From Marinagarivorans sp. (GTDB lineage: Bacteria > Pseudomonadota > Gammaproteobacteria > Pseudomonadales > Cellvibrionaceae): DNA of 64,000 nucleotides. Position numbers and translations under genes: made by a program. The stretch is from positions 36,759 through 100,758 of the forward strand of contig JANQJB010000097.1 in NCBI GenBank assembly GCA_028281865.1. Reading direction: 5' to 3'. The notes under the pieces were generated by a model. The model made no database searches. It was given only the letters and a program-made list of their open reading frames with translations, and was not told the origin of the DNA. Shown here one piece after another: positions 39,409-48,515 of this stretch; position 1 is the stretch's first letter, and every line of letters starts with the position of its first letter.

Positions 39409-39616
39409 TTTTCGCTCCTCAAAATTTGTTTTTCGCTGCGACCGTAACTCCAGGTCCGCCCTGAAGTCAGTTCCGCCATAAAGAATAGTTCTGCCTTAAA
39501 GTCATCAGACATATGCAGCCCGAATTGGTTTATGATAACTCAAGTTTTGAAAAAGACTGAATGCTTGTGTAAGTCGCCGCCGTTCTGAATATGTGTTTGT
39601 TAAGGGGATACTGCTG

Positions 39617-40717
39617 TTGGGTCCAAAGTTTCGTTACGAAAGCGATGTGAAAAACGGTATTGTTCAAGCCGATGCAAGCCAAATTGCTGCGGTAGAAATG
39701 CTTCAGGATGTATTTGATGCGCTGGTTGCCGTCCCCAAGGTTAAATCGAAATCGTTGCTTTTCTCGTTGTTGTCCAAAAAGAAGGCGGCAGTGCCGATAA
39801 CGGGGGTATATCTGTGGGGTGGTGTCGGGAGAGGTAAAACGTATTTAATGGACCTGTTTTTTGATTCTCTGCCGGGTAAAGAGAAGTTGCGTACCCACTT
39901 TCACCGCTTTATGAGAAGGGTCCATCGCGAAATGGGTACACTTAAGGGGCAGAAAAACCCGCTAGAACGAGTTGCCGATCGTATTGCCGGGGAAGCAAAG
40001 GTGATTTGTTTTGACGAATTTTTTGTCAAGGAAATCACTGACGCAATGATCCTGGCAAATTTGTTTAGCGCGCTGTTTGATCGCGGTGTGACGTTGGTTA
40101 CGACATCTAATATCCCGCCTAGCAAGCTGTATGAAAATGGTTTGCAGAGAGAAAATTTTGTTCCCGTAATCGGGCTGCTAGAAAAGCATACAAAAGTTCA
40201 CAATTTAGACGGTAAAACTGATTATCGTTTGCGGGCGCTGCAGCAGGCGGCGCTTTATTATGCGCCGCTTGACGATATGGCAGAAGATGCAATGGCCGCT
40301 TGCTTCCAGCGGCTTGCGACAAATGCTGCCCACGATCGCCAGAATGTCGCAATTTCGATTGAAGGCCGAGATATCGATGCCAGGCGCGAGTCAGATGATG
40401 TGGTTTGGTTTGATTTCTCTGCGCTTTGTGAAGGTCCGCGCTCGCAGATGGACTATATTGTGTTGGCGCAGGAGTACCACGCAGTTTTATTATCTAATAC
40501 GCCGCAGCTGGATGATTCTCGCCTTGATCAGGCTCGACGCTTTATGTATCTCGTTGACGAGTTTTATGATCGCAATGTCAAACTAATTGTCTCGGCAGAA
40601 GTCCCGTTAGCTGAGCTGTATGTGGGGAAGCGCTTCGCTTTTGAGTTTGAGCGCACACAAAGCCGACTTTTAGAAATGCAAAGCCAAGACTACCTCGAAA
40701 AAGCCCACCGCTTCTGA
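39617..40717 (+). CDS. zapE: Cell division ATPase ZapE (AFG1 family)
   Basis: A 366-residue AFG1-like ATPase. Walker A is GGVGRGKTYLMDLFF and Walker B VICFDEFFVKEITDA; the arginine finger region THFHRFMRRVH follows Walker A. ZapE acts on the Z-ring late in constriction in E. coli and interacts with membrane insertion machinery. I chose TTG at 39617, giving an N-terminus (GPKFRYESDV) like the TPLERYQADL of relatives and an AAGGGG nine bases upstream; the frame stays open to a GTG at 39593. Confidence 0.93.
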   Translation: MGPKFRYESDVKNGIVQADASQIAAVEMLQDVFDALVAVPKVKSKSLLFSLLSKKKAAVPITGVYLWGGVGRGKTYLMDLFFDSLPGKEKLRTHFHRFMRRVHREMGTLKGQKNPLERVADRIAGEAKVICFDEFFVKEITDAMILANLFSALFDRGVTLVTTSNIPPSKLYENGLQRENFVPVIGLLEKHTKVHNLDGKTDYRLRALQQAALYYAPLDDMAEDAMAACFQRLATNAAHDRQNVAISIEGRDIDARRESDDVVWFDFSALCEGPRSQMDYIVLAQEYHAVLLSNTPQLDDSRLDQARRFMYLVDEFYDRNVKLIVSAEVPLAELYVGKRFAFEFERTQSRLLEMQSQDYLEKAHRF

Positions 40718-40726
40718 GCAATATTC

Positions 40727-40755
40727 TTGCTATATTGCTACTATCTCTGTAGAAT
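40727..40755 (+). promoter_or_regulatory. Promoter of rplM-rpsI
   Basis: TTGCTA (40727-40732), a 17-base spacer and TAGAAT (40750-40755), followed by a GC-rich discriminator CCGCGC typical of stringently controlled ribosomal promoters. The leader to the rplM ATG is about 90 bases. Confidence 0.65.
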
Positions 40756-40854
40756 CCGCGCTCCTTAAATTTTAAGCCTTGCCCATTTGCTTTGGTTTAA
40801 ATAATTTAAGTGGCAGAACAGATTATCAGTACCAACGTTTTATAGGCCAATAAC

Positions 40855-41283
40855 ATGAAGACTATTAGTGCCACTGCTGAGACAGTGAAACGTGACTGGT
40901 ACCTCGTAGATGCAACGGGTAAGACCCTCGGTCGTATGGCTGCGGATATTGCCTCTCGTTTACGTGGTAAACATAAACCAGAATACACGCCCCACGTTGA
41001 CACCGGTGATTACATCGTCGTGATCAACATCGAAAAAGTGCATGTCACTGGCAACAAAGCCCAAGACAAAATGTACCACCGCCACACGGGATATCCCGGC
41101 GGGCTTAAATCCATGAGTTTTGAAAAGCTGATTGAAAAGGCGCCCGAACGCGTACTTCAATCGGCGGTAAAGGGTATGTTGCCGCGCGGACCTCTCGGCC
41201 GTGCCATGTTTAAAAAGTTAAAAATATACGCTGGCGACTCGCATCCCCATGCGGCACAGCAACCTCAAGTACTTGAGCTTTAA
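40855..41283 (+). CDS. rplM: 50S ribosomal protein L13
   Basis: A 142-residue L13, exactly the E. coli length. [44 protein letters not shown] and [12 protein letters not shown] are characteristic. It assembles early into the 50S subunit. The gene forms a two-gene operon with rpsI, 11 bases downstream; in E. coli the pair is autoregulated by L13 on the rplM leader. Confidence 0.98.
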   Translation: MKTISATAETVKRDWYLVDATGKTLGRMAADIASRLRGKHKPEYTPHVDTGDYIVVINIEKVHVTGNKAQDKMYHRHTGYPGGLKSMSFEKLIEKAPERVLQSAVKGMLPRGPLGRAMFKKLKIYAGDSHPHAAQQPQVLEL

Positions 41284-41294
41284 GGGGCGCATCT

Positions 41295-41684
41295 ATGTCG
41301 GAACAATATTACGGAACGGGTCGCAGAAAAACTTCCACGGCGCGTGTGTTTATCCAAAAAGGCACCGGAAACATTGTTGTAAATGGCCGCTCACTAGATG
41401 AATATTTTGGCCGCGAAGTTGCACGCATGATCGTTAAACAACCATTAGAAGTTACCGAGGATGTTAGCAATTTTGATATCAACGCGACGGTTAAAGGCGG
41501 TGGCAGTTTCGGACAAGCCGGCGCTATTCGCCACGGCTTGACACGCGCTTTGATCGCCTATGACGAAGCAAATCGCGGCTCTCTGCGCCAGGCAGGGTTT
41601 GTCACACGCGATGCGCGAGAAGTAGAACGTAAAAAAGTTGGCCTTCGCAAGGCGCGTAAAAGACCTCAATACTCAAAACGTTGA
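41295..41684 (+). CDS. rpsI: 30S ribosomal protein S9
   Basis: A 129-residue S9. The start [21 protein letters not shown] and the C-terminal tail [12 protein letters not shown], whose last Arg contacts P-site tRNA, are conserved. It is co-transcribed with rplM and followed by an intrinsic terminator. Confidence 0.98.
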   Translation: MSEQYYGTGRRKTSTARVFIQKGTGNIVVNGRSLDEYFGREVARMIVKQPLEVTEDVSNFDINATVKGGGSFGQAGAIRHGLTRALIAYDEANRGSLRQAGFVTRDAREVERKKVGLRKARKRPQYSKR

Positions 41685-41763
41685 TTTTGGTTTTCGTATA
41701 CTGCGACTGCGTCGTTTAATAGCAAAATATTTTTATTTGAAACATTTAAATATAGCGATCAAA

Positions 41764-41792
41764 AGCCTGAACAATTGTTCGGGCTTTTTTTA
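41764..41792 (+). terminator. Rho-independent terminator of rplM-rpsI
   Basis: AGCCTGAAC pairs with GTTCGGGCT (one T-G wobble) around an AATT loop, followed by seven T, about 80 bases past the rpsI stop. Confidence 0.9.
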
Positions 41793-42186
41793 TTAAAAAA
41801 TGCTCTTCTGAGCACCTGCAGGACGCGATAAACCTTGTGACTTGTGGGCAATTTCTTTACCATGTGGCCATTTTTTGTGGGCCGCCAAATGGCGCCGAAA
41901 ATAAGTTCGAAAATACCCTTTTGTTTTTTGAATTAACAGATCAATTTCTAATTTAAATTTGCATTTAATATCGCAAATCGCAAATTAGCGGCAGAGATCT
42001 AACGATAGAAAACTCGTCATAGAGATTTGGGCTCTTCGTGAGCAATTCGATTTTGCTGCTAAAGTTAAAACGATTTACGCGATTGATTTAGAAGTGCCCA
42101 AAACGAGAGTCGGCACTGCTTATTACAGTTTACCATTCACGAGCGACTGCAAAGCAGTCTTTAATGTAGTTAGGGGGATAAGCGTC
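41793..42186. other. petA upstream region
   Basis: About 390 bases without a convincing gene. Hairpins visible are TGCTC/GAGCA just past the terminator, GCCATTT/AAATGGC at 41867-41873 with 41887-41893, and a perfect GACTGC-AAA-GCAGTC at 42145-42159, about 25 bases before the petA start. The last could influence translation of petA. The frame open from 42094 is the 5' extension of petA and lacks coding support. No clear promoter hexamers stand out. Confidence 0.5.
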
Positions 42187-42777
42187 ATGCAAAATGACGG
42201 TGTAAACGAGAGGCGTCGACGAGTTTTAACGACGATGACTTCCGTCGTGGGAGCCGCAGGTGCTGTCGGTGTTGCAGTACCGTTTGTTGGGTCTTGGAAT
42301 CCCAGTGCAAAAGCTAAGGCAGCGGGTGCACCGGTTGAGGTTAACGTGGGTAAGATTGAGCCAGGCGCTAGAATTACGGTTGAGTGGCGTGGCAAACCCG
42401 TGTTTATCGTGCGGCGGACGGAAGATGCGGTTAACAACTTAAACGAAATTTCCGATTTGCTTGAAGACCCCGATTCGAAATCTTCTGTTCAGCCTGAATA
42501 CGCCAATAATTTCTATCGCTCTATCAAAAAAGAGTTTGCTGTTTTGCTTGGTGTTTGCACTCACTTGGGTTGTGCGCCGGAGTATCGCCCAAATATGGGT
42601 ACGACTGGTGGTGAAGGTGCATTGCCAGGTGGCTTTTTATGCAATTGCCACGGCTCCATGTTTGATTTGGCTGGGCGAGTGAAGAAGAAATCGCCAGCTC
42701 CTTCCAATCTCGAGGTACCACCGTACAAATACCTGAGTGACAGCGTAATCCTTATTGGCGAAGATCAGGAGGCATAG
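42187..42777 (+). CDS. petA: Ubiquinol-cytochrome c reductase iron-sulfur (Rieske) subunit
   Basis: A 196-residue Rieske protein of the bc1 complex, moving electrons from ubiquinol to cytochrome c1. It has a Tat-type N-terminus (NERRRRVLTTMTSVVGAAGAVG) that stays as a membrane anchor, and the cluster ligands in CTHLGC (Cys125, His127, Cys130) and CNCHGS (Cys153, Cys155, His156). Most relatives have CPCHGS; Asn replaces Pro here. I chose ATG at 42187 with AGGGGG about ten bases upstream; the frame extends to 42094 but that part is unlike the family. It is two bases ahead of the cytochrome b-c1 gene. Confidence 0.95.
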   Translation: MQNDGVNERRRRVLTTMTSVVGAAGAVGVAVPFVGSWNPSAKAKAAGAPVEVNVGKIEPGARITVEWRGKPVFIVRRTEDAVNNLNEISDLLEDPDSKSSVQPEYANNFYRSIKKEFAVLLGVCTHLGCAPEYRPNMGTTGGEGALPGGFLCNCHGSMFDLAGRVKKKSPAPSNLEVPPYKYLSDSVILIGEDQEA

Positions 42778-42779
42778 AC

Positions 42780-44831
42780 ATGACAAATTGGTTAGTGTGT
42801 TTTCTCGCCTGGATTGATAAGCGCCTTCCGGTTACCCGTGCGTGGGATACGCATATGGCTAAATACTACGCGCCGAAGAATTTTAATTTTTGGTATTTTT
42901 TCGGTGTGCTTTCGTTACTTGTGTTGGTGAATCAGCTGCTCACAGGAATTTGGCTGACGATGCATTACAACCCAACAGCTGAAGGCGCGTTCGCCTCGGT
43001 AGAATACATTATGCGTGATGTACCCTACGGTGACATCCTGCGCTACATGCATTCGACCGGCGCGTCTGCTTTTTTTGCTGTGGTCTACCTGCACATGTTC
43101 CGCGGATTGATGTACGGATCGTATAAAAAACCGCGCGAGCTGGTTTGGATATTCGGCGTCTTTATATACGTTTGTTTAATGGCCGAAGCTTTTATGGGTT
43201 ATGTGCTTCCCTGGGGGCAAATGTCGTATTGGGGTGCGCAAGTTATTGTAAATTTATTTGGAGCCATTCCTGTAGTTGGCGAAGATATTGTGCAATGGAT
43301 ACGTGGAGATTACCTAATTTCGGGCGCTACTTTGAATCGGTTTTTTGCTTTGCATGTAGTGGCTTTGCCCATTGTGTTGTTGGCGCTAGTAGTCTTGCAT
43401 ATTTTGGCATTGCACGAGGTAGGTTCGCTAAATCCCGATGGCATCGAGATTAAAGAGAATAAGGATGAAAATGGTGTTCCGCTCGATGGTATCCCGTTTC
43501 ACCCTTACTATACGGTGCACGATCTTGTCGGCGTAACGGTATTTTTGTTTGTTTTTTGCGGTGTAATTTTCTTTGCTCCAGAGCTTAATGGGTTTTTCCT
43601 GGAACATGCAAATTTTGAAGAAGCCAATGGCTTAAAAACGCCCGACTTAATTGCACCAGTTTGGTATTTCACGCCGTTTTACGCAATGTTGCGCGCGATT
43701 AATTTTGGTATCGGCCCAATAGATTCTAAATTGCTGGGTTTCATTGTGATGGCTGCGGCAATTTTAATTTTATTCCTTTTGCCTTGGCTCGATCGAAGCC
43801 CTGTCAAATCGATGCGCTTCAAAGGTACGTTTAGCCGTGTTGCATTGATTGTGTTTGCTGCGTCTTTTGTCATTCTTGGTTATTTAGGCCTTAAACCACC
43901 TTCTACCGGACGAACGCTGCTTGCGCAGCTCTGTACTTTATTATATTTCGCATATTTTATCGGTATGCCGTTTTGGACAAAACGTGAAAAGACCCTCCCG
44001 GTTCCCGATCGAGTGCAGAAAAAAGGTTTAGGCCCACTTTGGGTATGGGGCGGTGTTGGCTTATTTGCTTTCTTGGTTATCGTTCCACTGTCTGCTGTTG
44101 CGGCAGGTGGCGGTGCTTGCGGTGATGTCAAATGTGAGCATTTTGACGCTGATTTCGAAGACAAGGCTTCATTGCAGCGGGGTGCAAAGTATTTTGTAAA
44201 TTATTGTATGGGGTGCCACTCGGCAAACTTTTCTCGCTACGAGCGTGTTGCCAATGATCTGGAGATCAGCGTCGATGACATGTTGGAGAACCTTGTATTT
44301 TCCGATCAGAAAATCGGTGAATTGATGACCATCTCTATGGCGCCTGAACGCTCGAAAGCTTGGTTTGGCGCAGCGCCTCCTGACTTAACGCTTGTTGCGA
44401 GGTCACGCGGGGCAGATTGGTTTTACACGTATATGTTGAATTTCTATGCCGATGATAAACGCCCTACAGGTGTTAACAATCGCGTATTTAAAAATGTTGG
44501 CATGCCTCATGTGATGATGGAACTTCAAGGGCTGGCGGAGTGTGTTGAAGGCCCGAAAAAAGACTCGCATGGCAAGGTCGTGATGGATAAGGAAAAGGGC
44601 GAACCGGAGCTCGATAAATGTGCGACGCTGACGATCGGTCAGGTTCAAGGCGAGTACGATGCGCAACAGTACGAAAAAGCGATACACGATTTGACCAACT
44701 TTATGGTTTATCTCGGAGAGCCAGGAGCCGCTTCACGTGTAAGAACGGGCTATTTCGTTATGATGTTTTTAGCCGTTTTCTTGGTATTTGCCTGGTTGCT
44801 AAACCGCGAATACTGGAAAGATGTTCACTAA
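42780..44831 (+). CDS. Cytochrome b / cytochrome c1 fusion protein of the bc1 complex
   Basis: One 683-residue frame encodes both bc1 cytochromes. Residues 1-~405 are cytochrome b with heme ligands His91/His105 and His192/His207, and a Qo-site PVWY (residues 293-296) where many have PEWY. Residues ~420-442 form a hydrophobic segment ending SAVAAGG, like the c1 signal peptide, and cytochrome c1 follows with heme motif CMGCH (476-480), the axial Met in KNVGMPHVMM and a C-terminal membrane anchor. An analogous fused precursor (fbcH) is cleaved into two subunits in Bradyrhizobium; cleavage here is inferred. An in-frame GTG near residue 412 has no ribosome site, so separate initiation is unlikely. 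Confidence 0.93.
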   Translation: MTNWLVCFLAWIDKRLPVTRAWDTHMAKYYAPKNFNFWYFFGVLSLLVLVNQLLTGIWLTMHYNPTAEGAFASVEYIMRDVPYGDILRYMHSTGASAFFAVVYLHMFRGLMYGSYKKPRELVWIFGVFIYVCLMAEAFMGYVLPWGQMSYWGAQVIVNLFGAIPVVGEDIVQWIRGDYLISGATLNRFFALHVVALPIVLLALVVLHILALHEVGSLNPDGIEIKENKDENGVPLDGIPFHPYYTVHDLVGVTVFLFVFCGVIFFAPELNGFFLEHANFEEANGLKTPDLIAPVWYFTPFYAMLRAINFGIGPIDSKLLGFIVMAAAILILFLLPWLDRSPVKSMRFKGTFSRVALIVFAASFVILGYLGLKPPSTGRTLLAQLCTLLYFAYFIGMPFWTKREKTLPVPDRVQKKGLGPLWVWGGVGLFAFLVIVPLSAVAAGGGACGDVKCEHFDADFEDKASLQRGAKYFVNYCMGCHSANFSRYERVANDLEISVDDMLENLVFSDQKIGELMTISMAPERSKAWFGAAPPDLTLVARSRGADWFYTYMLNFYADDKRPTGVNNRVFKNVGMPHVMMELQGLAECVEGPKKDSHGKVVMDKEKGEPELDKCATLTIGQVQGEYDAQQYEKAIHDLTNFMVYLGEPGAASRVRTGYFVMMFLAVFLVFAWLLNREYWKDVH

Positions 44832-44915
44832 AACGGCGCACAGCCTGCCTTAGAAATGGTAAAGTAGGCGCCAAGCAACGAAGCTAGTACTAAACATCAA
44901 GCCGAGGTAGTTTAA

Positions 44916-45560
44916 ATGGGAATAGTGGCCAAGCGCTCAGCCATGACATTTTTTTCCGATCCGACCGATCATTATAGCCATCGCGTCCGCATCGTTCTGG
45001 CCGAAAAAGGCGTCACCGTAGACGTAGTGGAAGCTGAGCGCGACGCGCCTCCGGCGGAATTGAGCGAGCTGAATCCGTATAATACTCTACCAACCTTGGT
45101 GGATAGGGATTTAACGATTTATGAAACGCGAGTGATGATGGAATATCTCGATGAGCGCTTTCCGCATCCTCCCTTGTTGCCTGTCTATCCCGTTACACGC
45201 GCAGAGATTCGACAGTTTATTTATCGAGTTGAAACGGATTGGTGTCCGATGGTCGACATCATTGTGCGTAACAAAGGCAAAGAAGCGGTAGCCAAAGCCA
45301 GTCGCGATTTGCGCGAGAGCTTGGTCACAATCGCTCCGATATTTGCCGAAAAAGTGTATTTTATGAGCGATGAGTTTACCTTGGTTGATTGCTGTTTGGC
45401 GCCGATTCTCTGGCGCATTGATCAAATGGGTATTGAGATCCCCGACACAAAACAGACTGCTCCCTTGTTTGATTACATGCGCCGCATATTCAAACGAGCG
45501 GCTTTCATCGAGAGCTTAAGCGAGTTGGAAAAAGAAATGCAACCTCGCTGTGTTTTGTAA
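44916..45560 (+). CDS. sspA: Stringent starvation protein A
   Basis: A 214-residue glutathione S-transferase-like protein that binds RNA polymerase and alters transcription in stationary phase and stress. The thioredoxin-like half shows MTFFSDPTDHYSHRVRIVLAEKGV and NPYNTLPTLVDRDLTIYETRVMMEYLDERFPHPPLLP; the helical half ends with the usual YMRRIFKRAAFIESLSELE. It lacks a catalytic GST Ser/Tyr, as expected. Located between the bc1 genes and sspB in the standard order; a GAGG lies upstream of the ATG. Confidence 0.96.
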   Translation: MGIVAKRSAMTFFSDPTDHYSHRVRIVLAEKGVTVDVVEAERDAPPAELSELNPYNTLPTLVDRDLTIYETRVMMEYLDERFPHPPLLPVYPVTRAEIRQFIYRVETDWCPMVDIIVRNKGKEAVAKASRDLRESLVTIAPIFAEKVYFMSDEFTLVDCCLAPILWRIDQMGIEIPDTKQTAPLFDYMRRIFKRAAFIESLSELEKEMQPRCVL

Positions 45561-45580
45561 AACCCTGGGAGGAGGCGAGC

Positions 45581-45973
45581 ATGAAAATGACATCGCGCCG
45601 GCCATATCTGATTAAGGCAATTTACGATTGGATTGTCGATAACGAACTCACACCGCTGATAATGGTTTATGCTCCGCTTGACGGCGTTAGGGTGCCTCAG
45701 GAGTATGTTAGGGAAGATGGGCAAATCGTATTAAATATTTCTCCTACGGCGGTATATGAGTTTTCTATGAGCTTAAATGCAGTTGGGTTTCATGCTCGCT
45801 TTGGAGGAATATCGCGCGAAGTTTTTGTGCCCCTTAATGCAGTGCTAGCTATCTATGCTCGTGAAAATGAAAAAGGAATGTTTTTTGAGGGGCCCGATAT
45901 TGACCCCGAGCCGACATCTCCACCGTCTGATCCGCAAAAATCTAAGTCACCTGGCCTGCGCCTGGTAAAATGA
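45581..45973 (+). CDS. sspB: ClpXP adaptor SspB
   Basis: A 130-residue SspB that tethers ssrA-tagged proteins to ClpXP. The folded domain (RRPYLIKAIYDWIVDNELTPLIMVYA ... VLNISPTAVYEFSMSLNAVGFHARFGG) is followed by a flexible Pro/Ser-rich linker and the ClpX-binding tail GLRLVK. GGAGG precedes the ATG, 20 bases after sspA. Confidence 0.96.
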   Translation: MKMTSRRPYLIKAIYDWIVDNELTPLIMVYAPLDGVRVPQEYVREDGQIVLNISPTAVYEFSMSLNAVGFHARFGGISREVFVPLNAVLAIYARENEKGMFFEGPDIDPEPTSPPSDPQKSKSPGLRLVK

Positions 45974-46295
45974 AGCTGAAATAATTTTGACTTAAAGCAC
46001 ATTTAAAGTGTTAATTGTTTCGCAGCCAAATGTTTGGTTTCTGCCGATGATGTCGCCAAGCCTTGCTACTTAAATGGCTGTATGAAAATTAAGCTTTTTG
46101 TGTGCATTGTGCTCTAATTCTCATAAACATAAGCTCGCGTATCATTTACAAGTGCTGGATCGCCATTTGTCGTTTTTGTATAAGACGGAAAATTTGGTTT
46201 TTCTATACTGATAAAAAGTACAGATATTTTGTCTACATGGACTATATTGTGCTTACAAAAATTAATAACAGACTCGTGGTTGGAAAATCCGTTTT
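45974..46295. other. AT-rich intergenic stretch after sspB
   Basis: About 320 bases. A 65-residue frame (46102-46299) is basic and aromatic with no family resemblance and I do not call it. TATACT at about 46204 may be a -10 for the exonuclease gene, without a good -35. No terminator with a T-run is seen after sspB. Confidence 0.4.
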
Positions 46296-46835
46296 ATGAA
46301 CAATTCATTTCGGCCTAATGTAATCGATGTAGAGGCTTCTGGCTTTGGCGCCACAAGTTATCCTATAGAAGTGGGCATCGCCTTGGAAAATGGTGGACGT
46401 TATTGCAGTTTGATCAAGCCTATGGAAGGCTGGGATCACTGGGATGAGACTGCGCAAGAATTGCATGGTATCAAGCGCAGTCACTTAATGAAGCATGGTA
46501 AGGACGTTGATGTAGTTTGCCGGGAACTCAACGAGTTACTTGACGGGGAAACGGTTTATTCTGATGCATGGGTAGTCGATAAGCCCTGGCTTGACACATT
46601 ATATCGTGCGGCAAAAATGGAACCCACATATGACATTCGCCCAATTGAAGCTGTGCAGACTGAGTGTCAGCATGAGAATTGGGATAAGGTGCGGCAATCA
46701 ATGATAGCTGAGCTTGGCTTACAACGTCATCGAGCCAGCGCAGATGCATTTCTAATACAAGTTATATTCATGCGTACGCAAGAATATTGTGAAATTGAGT
46801 ACGATACTAGCGAGAAAATCTATCAAGCAGGCTAG
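46296..46835 (+). CDS. Stand-alone DEDDh 3'-5' exonuclease-like protein (DnaQ fold)
   Basis: A 179-residue protein with the DnaQ exonuclease motifs: Asp11 and Glu13 in VIDVEASGFG (Exo I), a middle Asp (90 or 95) in YSDAWVVDKPWLD (Exo II), and His145/Asp150 in HRASADA (Exo III, the DEDDh type). All catalytic positions appear intact. It has no helicase or polymerase domain, and the substrate is unknown; similar small proteins are annotated as exonuclease or RNase T-like. It lies alone between sspB and the convergent dolP, outside the usual order, so it is probably an accessory gene. Confidence 0.75.
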   Translation: MNNSFRPNVIDVEASGFGATSYPIEVGIALENGGRYCSLIKPMEGWDHWDETAQELHGIKRSHLMKHGKDVDVVCRELNELLDGETVYSDAWVVDKPWLDTLYRAAKMEPTYDIRPIEAVQTECQHENWDKVRQSMIAELGLQRHRASADAFLIQVIFMRTQEYCEIEYDTSEKIYQAG

Positions 46836-46900
46836 GTTCAAGGCTGTTTGTTTTTGAACGTTATGCTCTAGGCTCTTTTATTTTTGAATTAGTTAAGTTT

Positions 46901-47503
46901 TTAGTTTGAGTAGCCGTCGGCGAAAGCCTTATTGTCGACATATTCTATAACCCGTACAACTTTCTCGACACCTACGGTGTTTTTAATTATTTCTGTAATG
47001 AGCTCCGCTTCCTCTTCGTTGAGTAATCCCATTATATAAACCGTTCTATTTTCAACGACGGTCTTAACTCGGCTAGCATTTACATTATCGTTGGCTAAAA
47101 GTTGCGATTTAACTTTCGTCCCTATCCAATTGTCATTCGTGCGAGAGAAAAAAGTTGAATTTCCTTGAATGCGCAATTCGTTGTAGGCCTGTTTTACCAT
47201 ATGCGAATCGCGAGCAACCGTGCCGGCGAGTGATCGCAATTCTTCGCTCGGCACCTCTCCGGTCAATAAAACATGACCATTAAATACGTGAACATTGATG
47301 TGAGCTTGCTCAAGACCAGGCGCAGCTTTACGTAAATTCACGGCTATCATTGTTTTAATTTTCTTGTCGTCGATGTAATTGCCAAATGTGCGTTTGCCGG
47401 GGTCTTGTTGAAGCGGGCCGTTGGTCGTCGCATCAATTAGCTGAACGCAGCTTGAAACTAAGGTGACAGAGAGGCAAATAAAAAGTTGTCTAAATAAATT
47501 CAA
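46901..47503 (-). CDS. dolP: Outer-membrane lipoprotein DolP (BON domains)
   Basis: A 200-residue lipoprotein: signal peptide with lipobox LVSSC (Cys19), then two BON domains (about 45-115 and 122-190, e.g. AHINVHVFNGHVLLTGEVPSEELR and VKTVVENRTVYIMGLLNEEEAELI). DolP (YraP) binds anionic phospholipid at division sites and supports amidase activation and outer-membrane integrity in E. coli. It is the last gene of lpoA-yraN-diaA-dolP on the minus strand, four bases after diaA. Confidence 0.93.
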   Translation of the reverse strand: MNLFRQLFICLSVTLVSSCVQLIDATTNGPLQQDPGKRTFGNYIDDKKIKTMIAVNLRKAAPGLEQAHINVHVFNGHVLLTGEVPSEELRSLAGTVARDSHMVKQAYNELRIQGNSTFFSRTNDNWIGTKVKSQLLANDNVNASRVKTVVENRTVYIMGLLNEEEAELITEIIKNTVGVEKVVRVIEYVDNKAFADGYSN

Positions 47504-47506
47504 TGC

Positions 47507-48091
47507 TTACTCCAAACCGAAGAGTCGGTTGTCAATAAGATCACAAAGGCAGTATAGAACAAGTAAATGAATTTCATGAATTCTACCGCGAGAATTGACC
47601 TCAGCACGCAGCTCCAGATCATTATTGTATAGCAGTGATGCTACGTCTCCGCCATCACGTCCTGTCAAAGCTATGACATTTAAATCGCGCTCATGTGCGG
47701 TTGTAATTGCTTGTAGTAGATTTGAGGCATTACCACTCGAGCTAATTACCACGAGGGAATCCCCCGGTTGCCCTAATGCTCTTATTGGTTTTGAATACAC
47801 TTCGTTGTGCTGAGCCTCGGTGACAATTGCGGTATAGCTCGCAATACTTCCTCCAAGCCAAATTGCAGGTAAGCTAGGCCTTTCTTTTTCATAGCGGTCG
47901 ATTAGACATGAGGTGAAAATCTGCGCTAATGCTGCAGAGGGCCCATTACCGCAGGAGAGAATTTTCCCCTCATTTAAAAGAGTTTGTAAGAGAATATCGG
48001 CCGCAGATTCAATAAGTGGAGCTAGCGCTTCGCCAACCTGCATTTTTGCTTCTATACTGCGTTGAAATAATTGATATACATGTTGTGACAT
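47507..48091 (-). CDS. diaA: DnaA initiator-associating protein DiaA (SIS domain)
   Basis: A 194-residue SIS protein related to GmhA. ILSCGNGPSAALAQIFTSCLIDRYEKERPSLPAIWLGG and GDSLVVISSSGNASNLLQAI are the SIS core. In E. coli the tetramer binds DnaA and times replication initiation. ATG at 48091 (MSQHVYQLFQ) fits relatives; the frame opens 24 bases further upstream. A phosphoheptose isomerase role (GmhA) is the alternative, but the neighbours lpoA, yraN and dolP support DiaA. Confidence 0.9.
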   Translation of the reverse strand: MSQHVYQLFQRSIEAKMQVGEALAPLIESAADILLQTLLNEGKILSCGNGPSAALAQIFTSCLIDRYEKERPSLPAIWLGGSIASYTAIVTEAQHNEVYSKPIRALGQPGDSLVVISSSGNASNLLQAITTAHERDLNVIALTGRDGGDVASLLYNNDLELRAEVNSRGRIHEIHLLVLYCLCDLIDNRLFGLE

Positions 48092-48137
48092 AATAACTAA
48101 CAAGCCGGATTGCAAATTCCGAAGCTGTTTTCCAAGG

Positions 48138-48515
48138 TTAATCGAAAGCGTTGGGAATCCATTCGAAGTTTAGTTCCGGGTTTTCATGGATTTGGTGAAG
48201 TATTCCTAATACATCAAAGCGCACCGCATATTTTTCACCTATTTTTTTTTGAGCCAAATAATGTTTTGCTGTGGCAATGACTTTTTGTTGCTTTGCCTTT
48301 GTAACTGTTTGAGCTGGAGAGCCAAAGCGGGAAGTATTACGAGCTTTAACTTCGATAAATACCAGAGTAGACCGGTCTCTCATAATTAAATCTATTTCGC
48401 CCGCTCGGCAGCGATAATTTTTTTCAATTATACTGAGTCCCTGTTGTTGTAAATAACGTTCGGCATGTTGTTCGTAATCTTGGCCAATCTCTTTGGTTGA
48501 TTTAATGCTATTCAT
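48138..48515 (-). CDS. yraN: UPF0102 endonuclease-like protein YraN
   Basis: A 125-residue protein with a restriction-endonuclease-like core: GQDYEQHAERYLQQQGLSIIEKNYRCRAGEIDLIMRDRSTLVFIEVKAR, with the Asp and ExK metal-binding residues intact. Its cellular role is not established. It overlaps lpoA by four bases (ATGA), so it is translationally coupled to it. Confidence 0.93.
   Translation of the reverse strand: MNSIKSTKEIGQDYEQHAERYLQQQGLSIIEKNYRCRAGEIDLIMRDRSTLVFIEVKARNTSRFGSPAQTVTKAKQQKVIATAKHYLAQKKIGEKYAVRFDVLGILHQIHENPELNFEWIPNAFD

Noticed and set aside
46102..46299. 65-residue frame ahead of the exonuclease gene
   Set aside because: Basic and aromatic low-information sequence, no ribosome site, no known relative; spacer is AT-rich so chance frames are expected.
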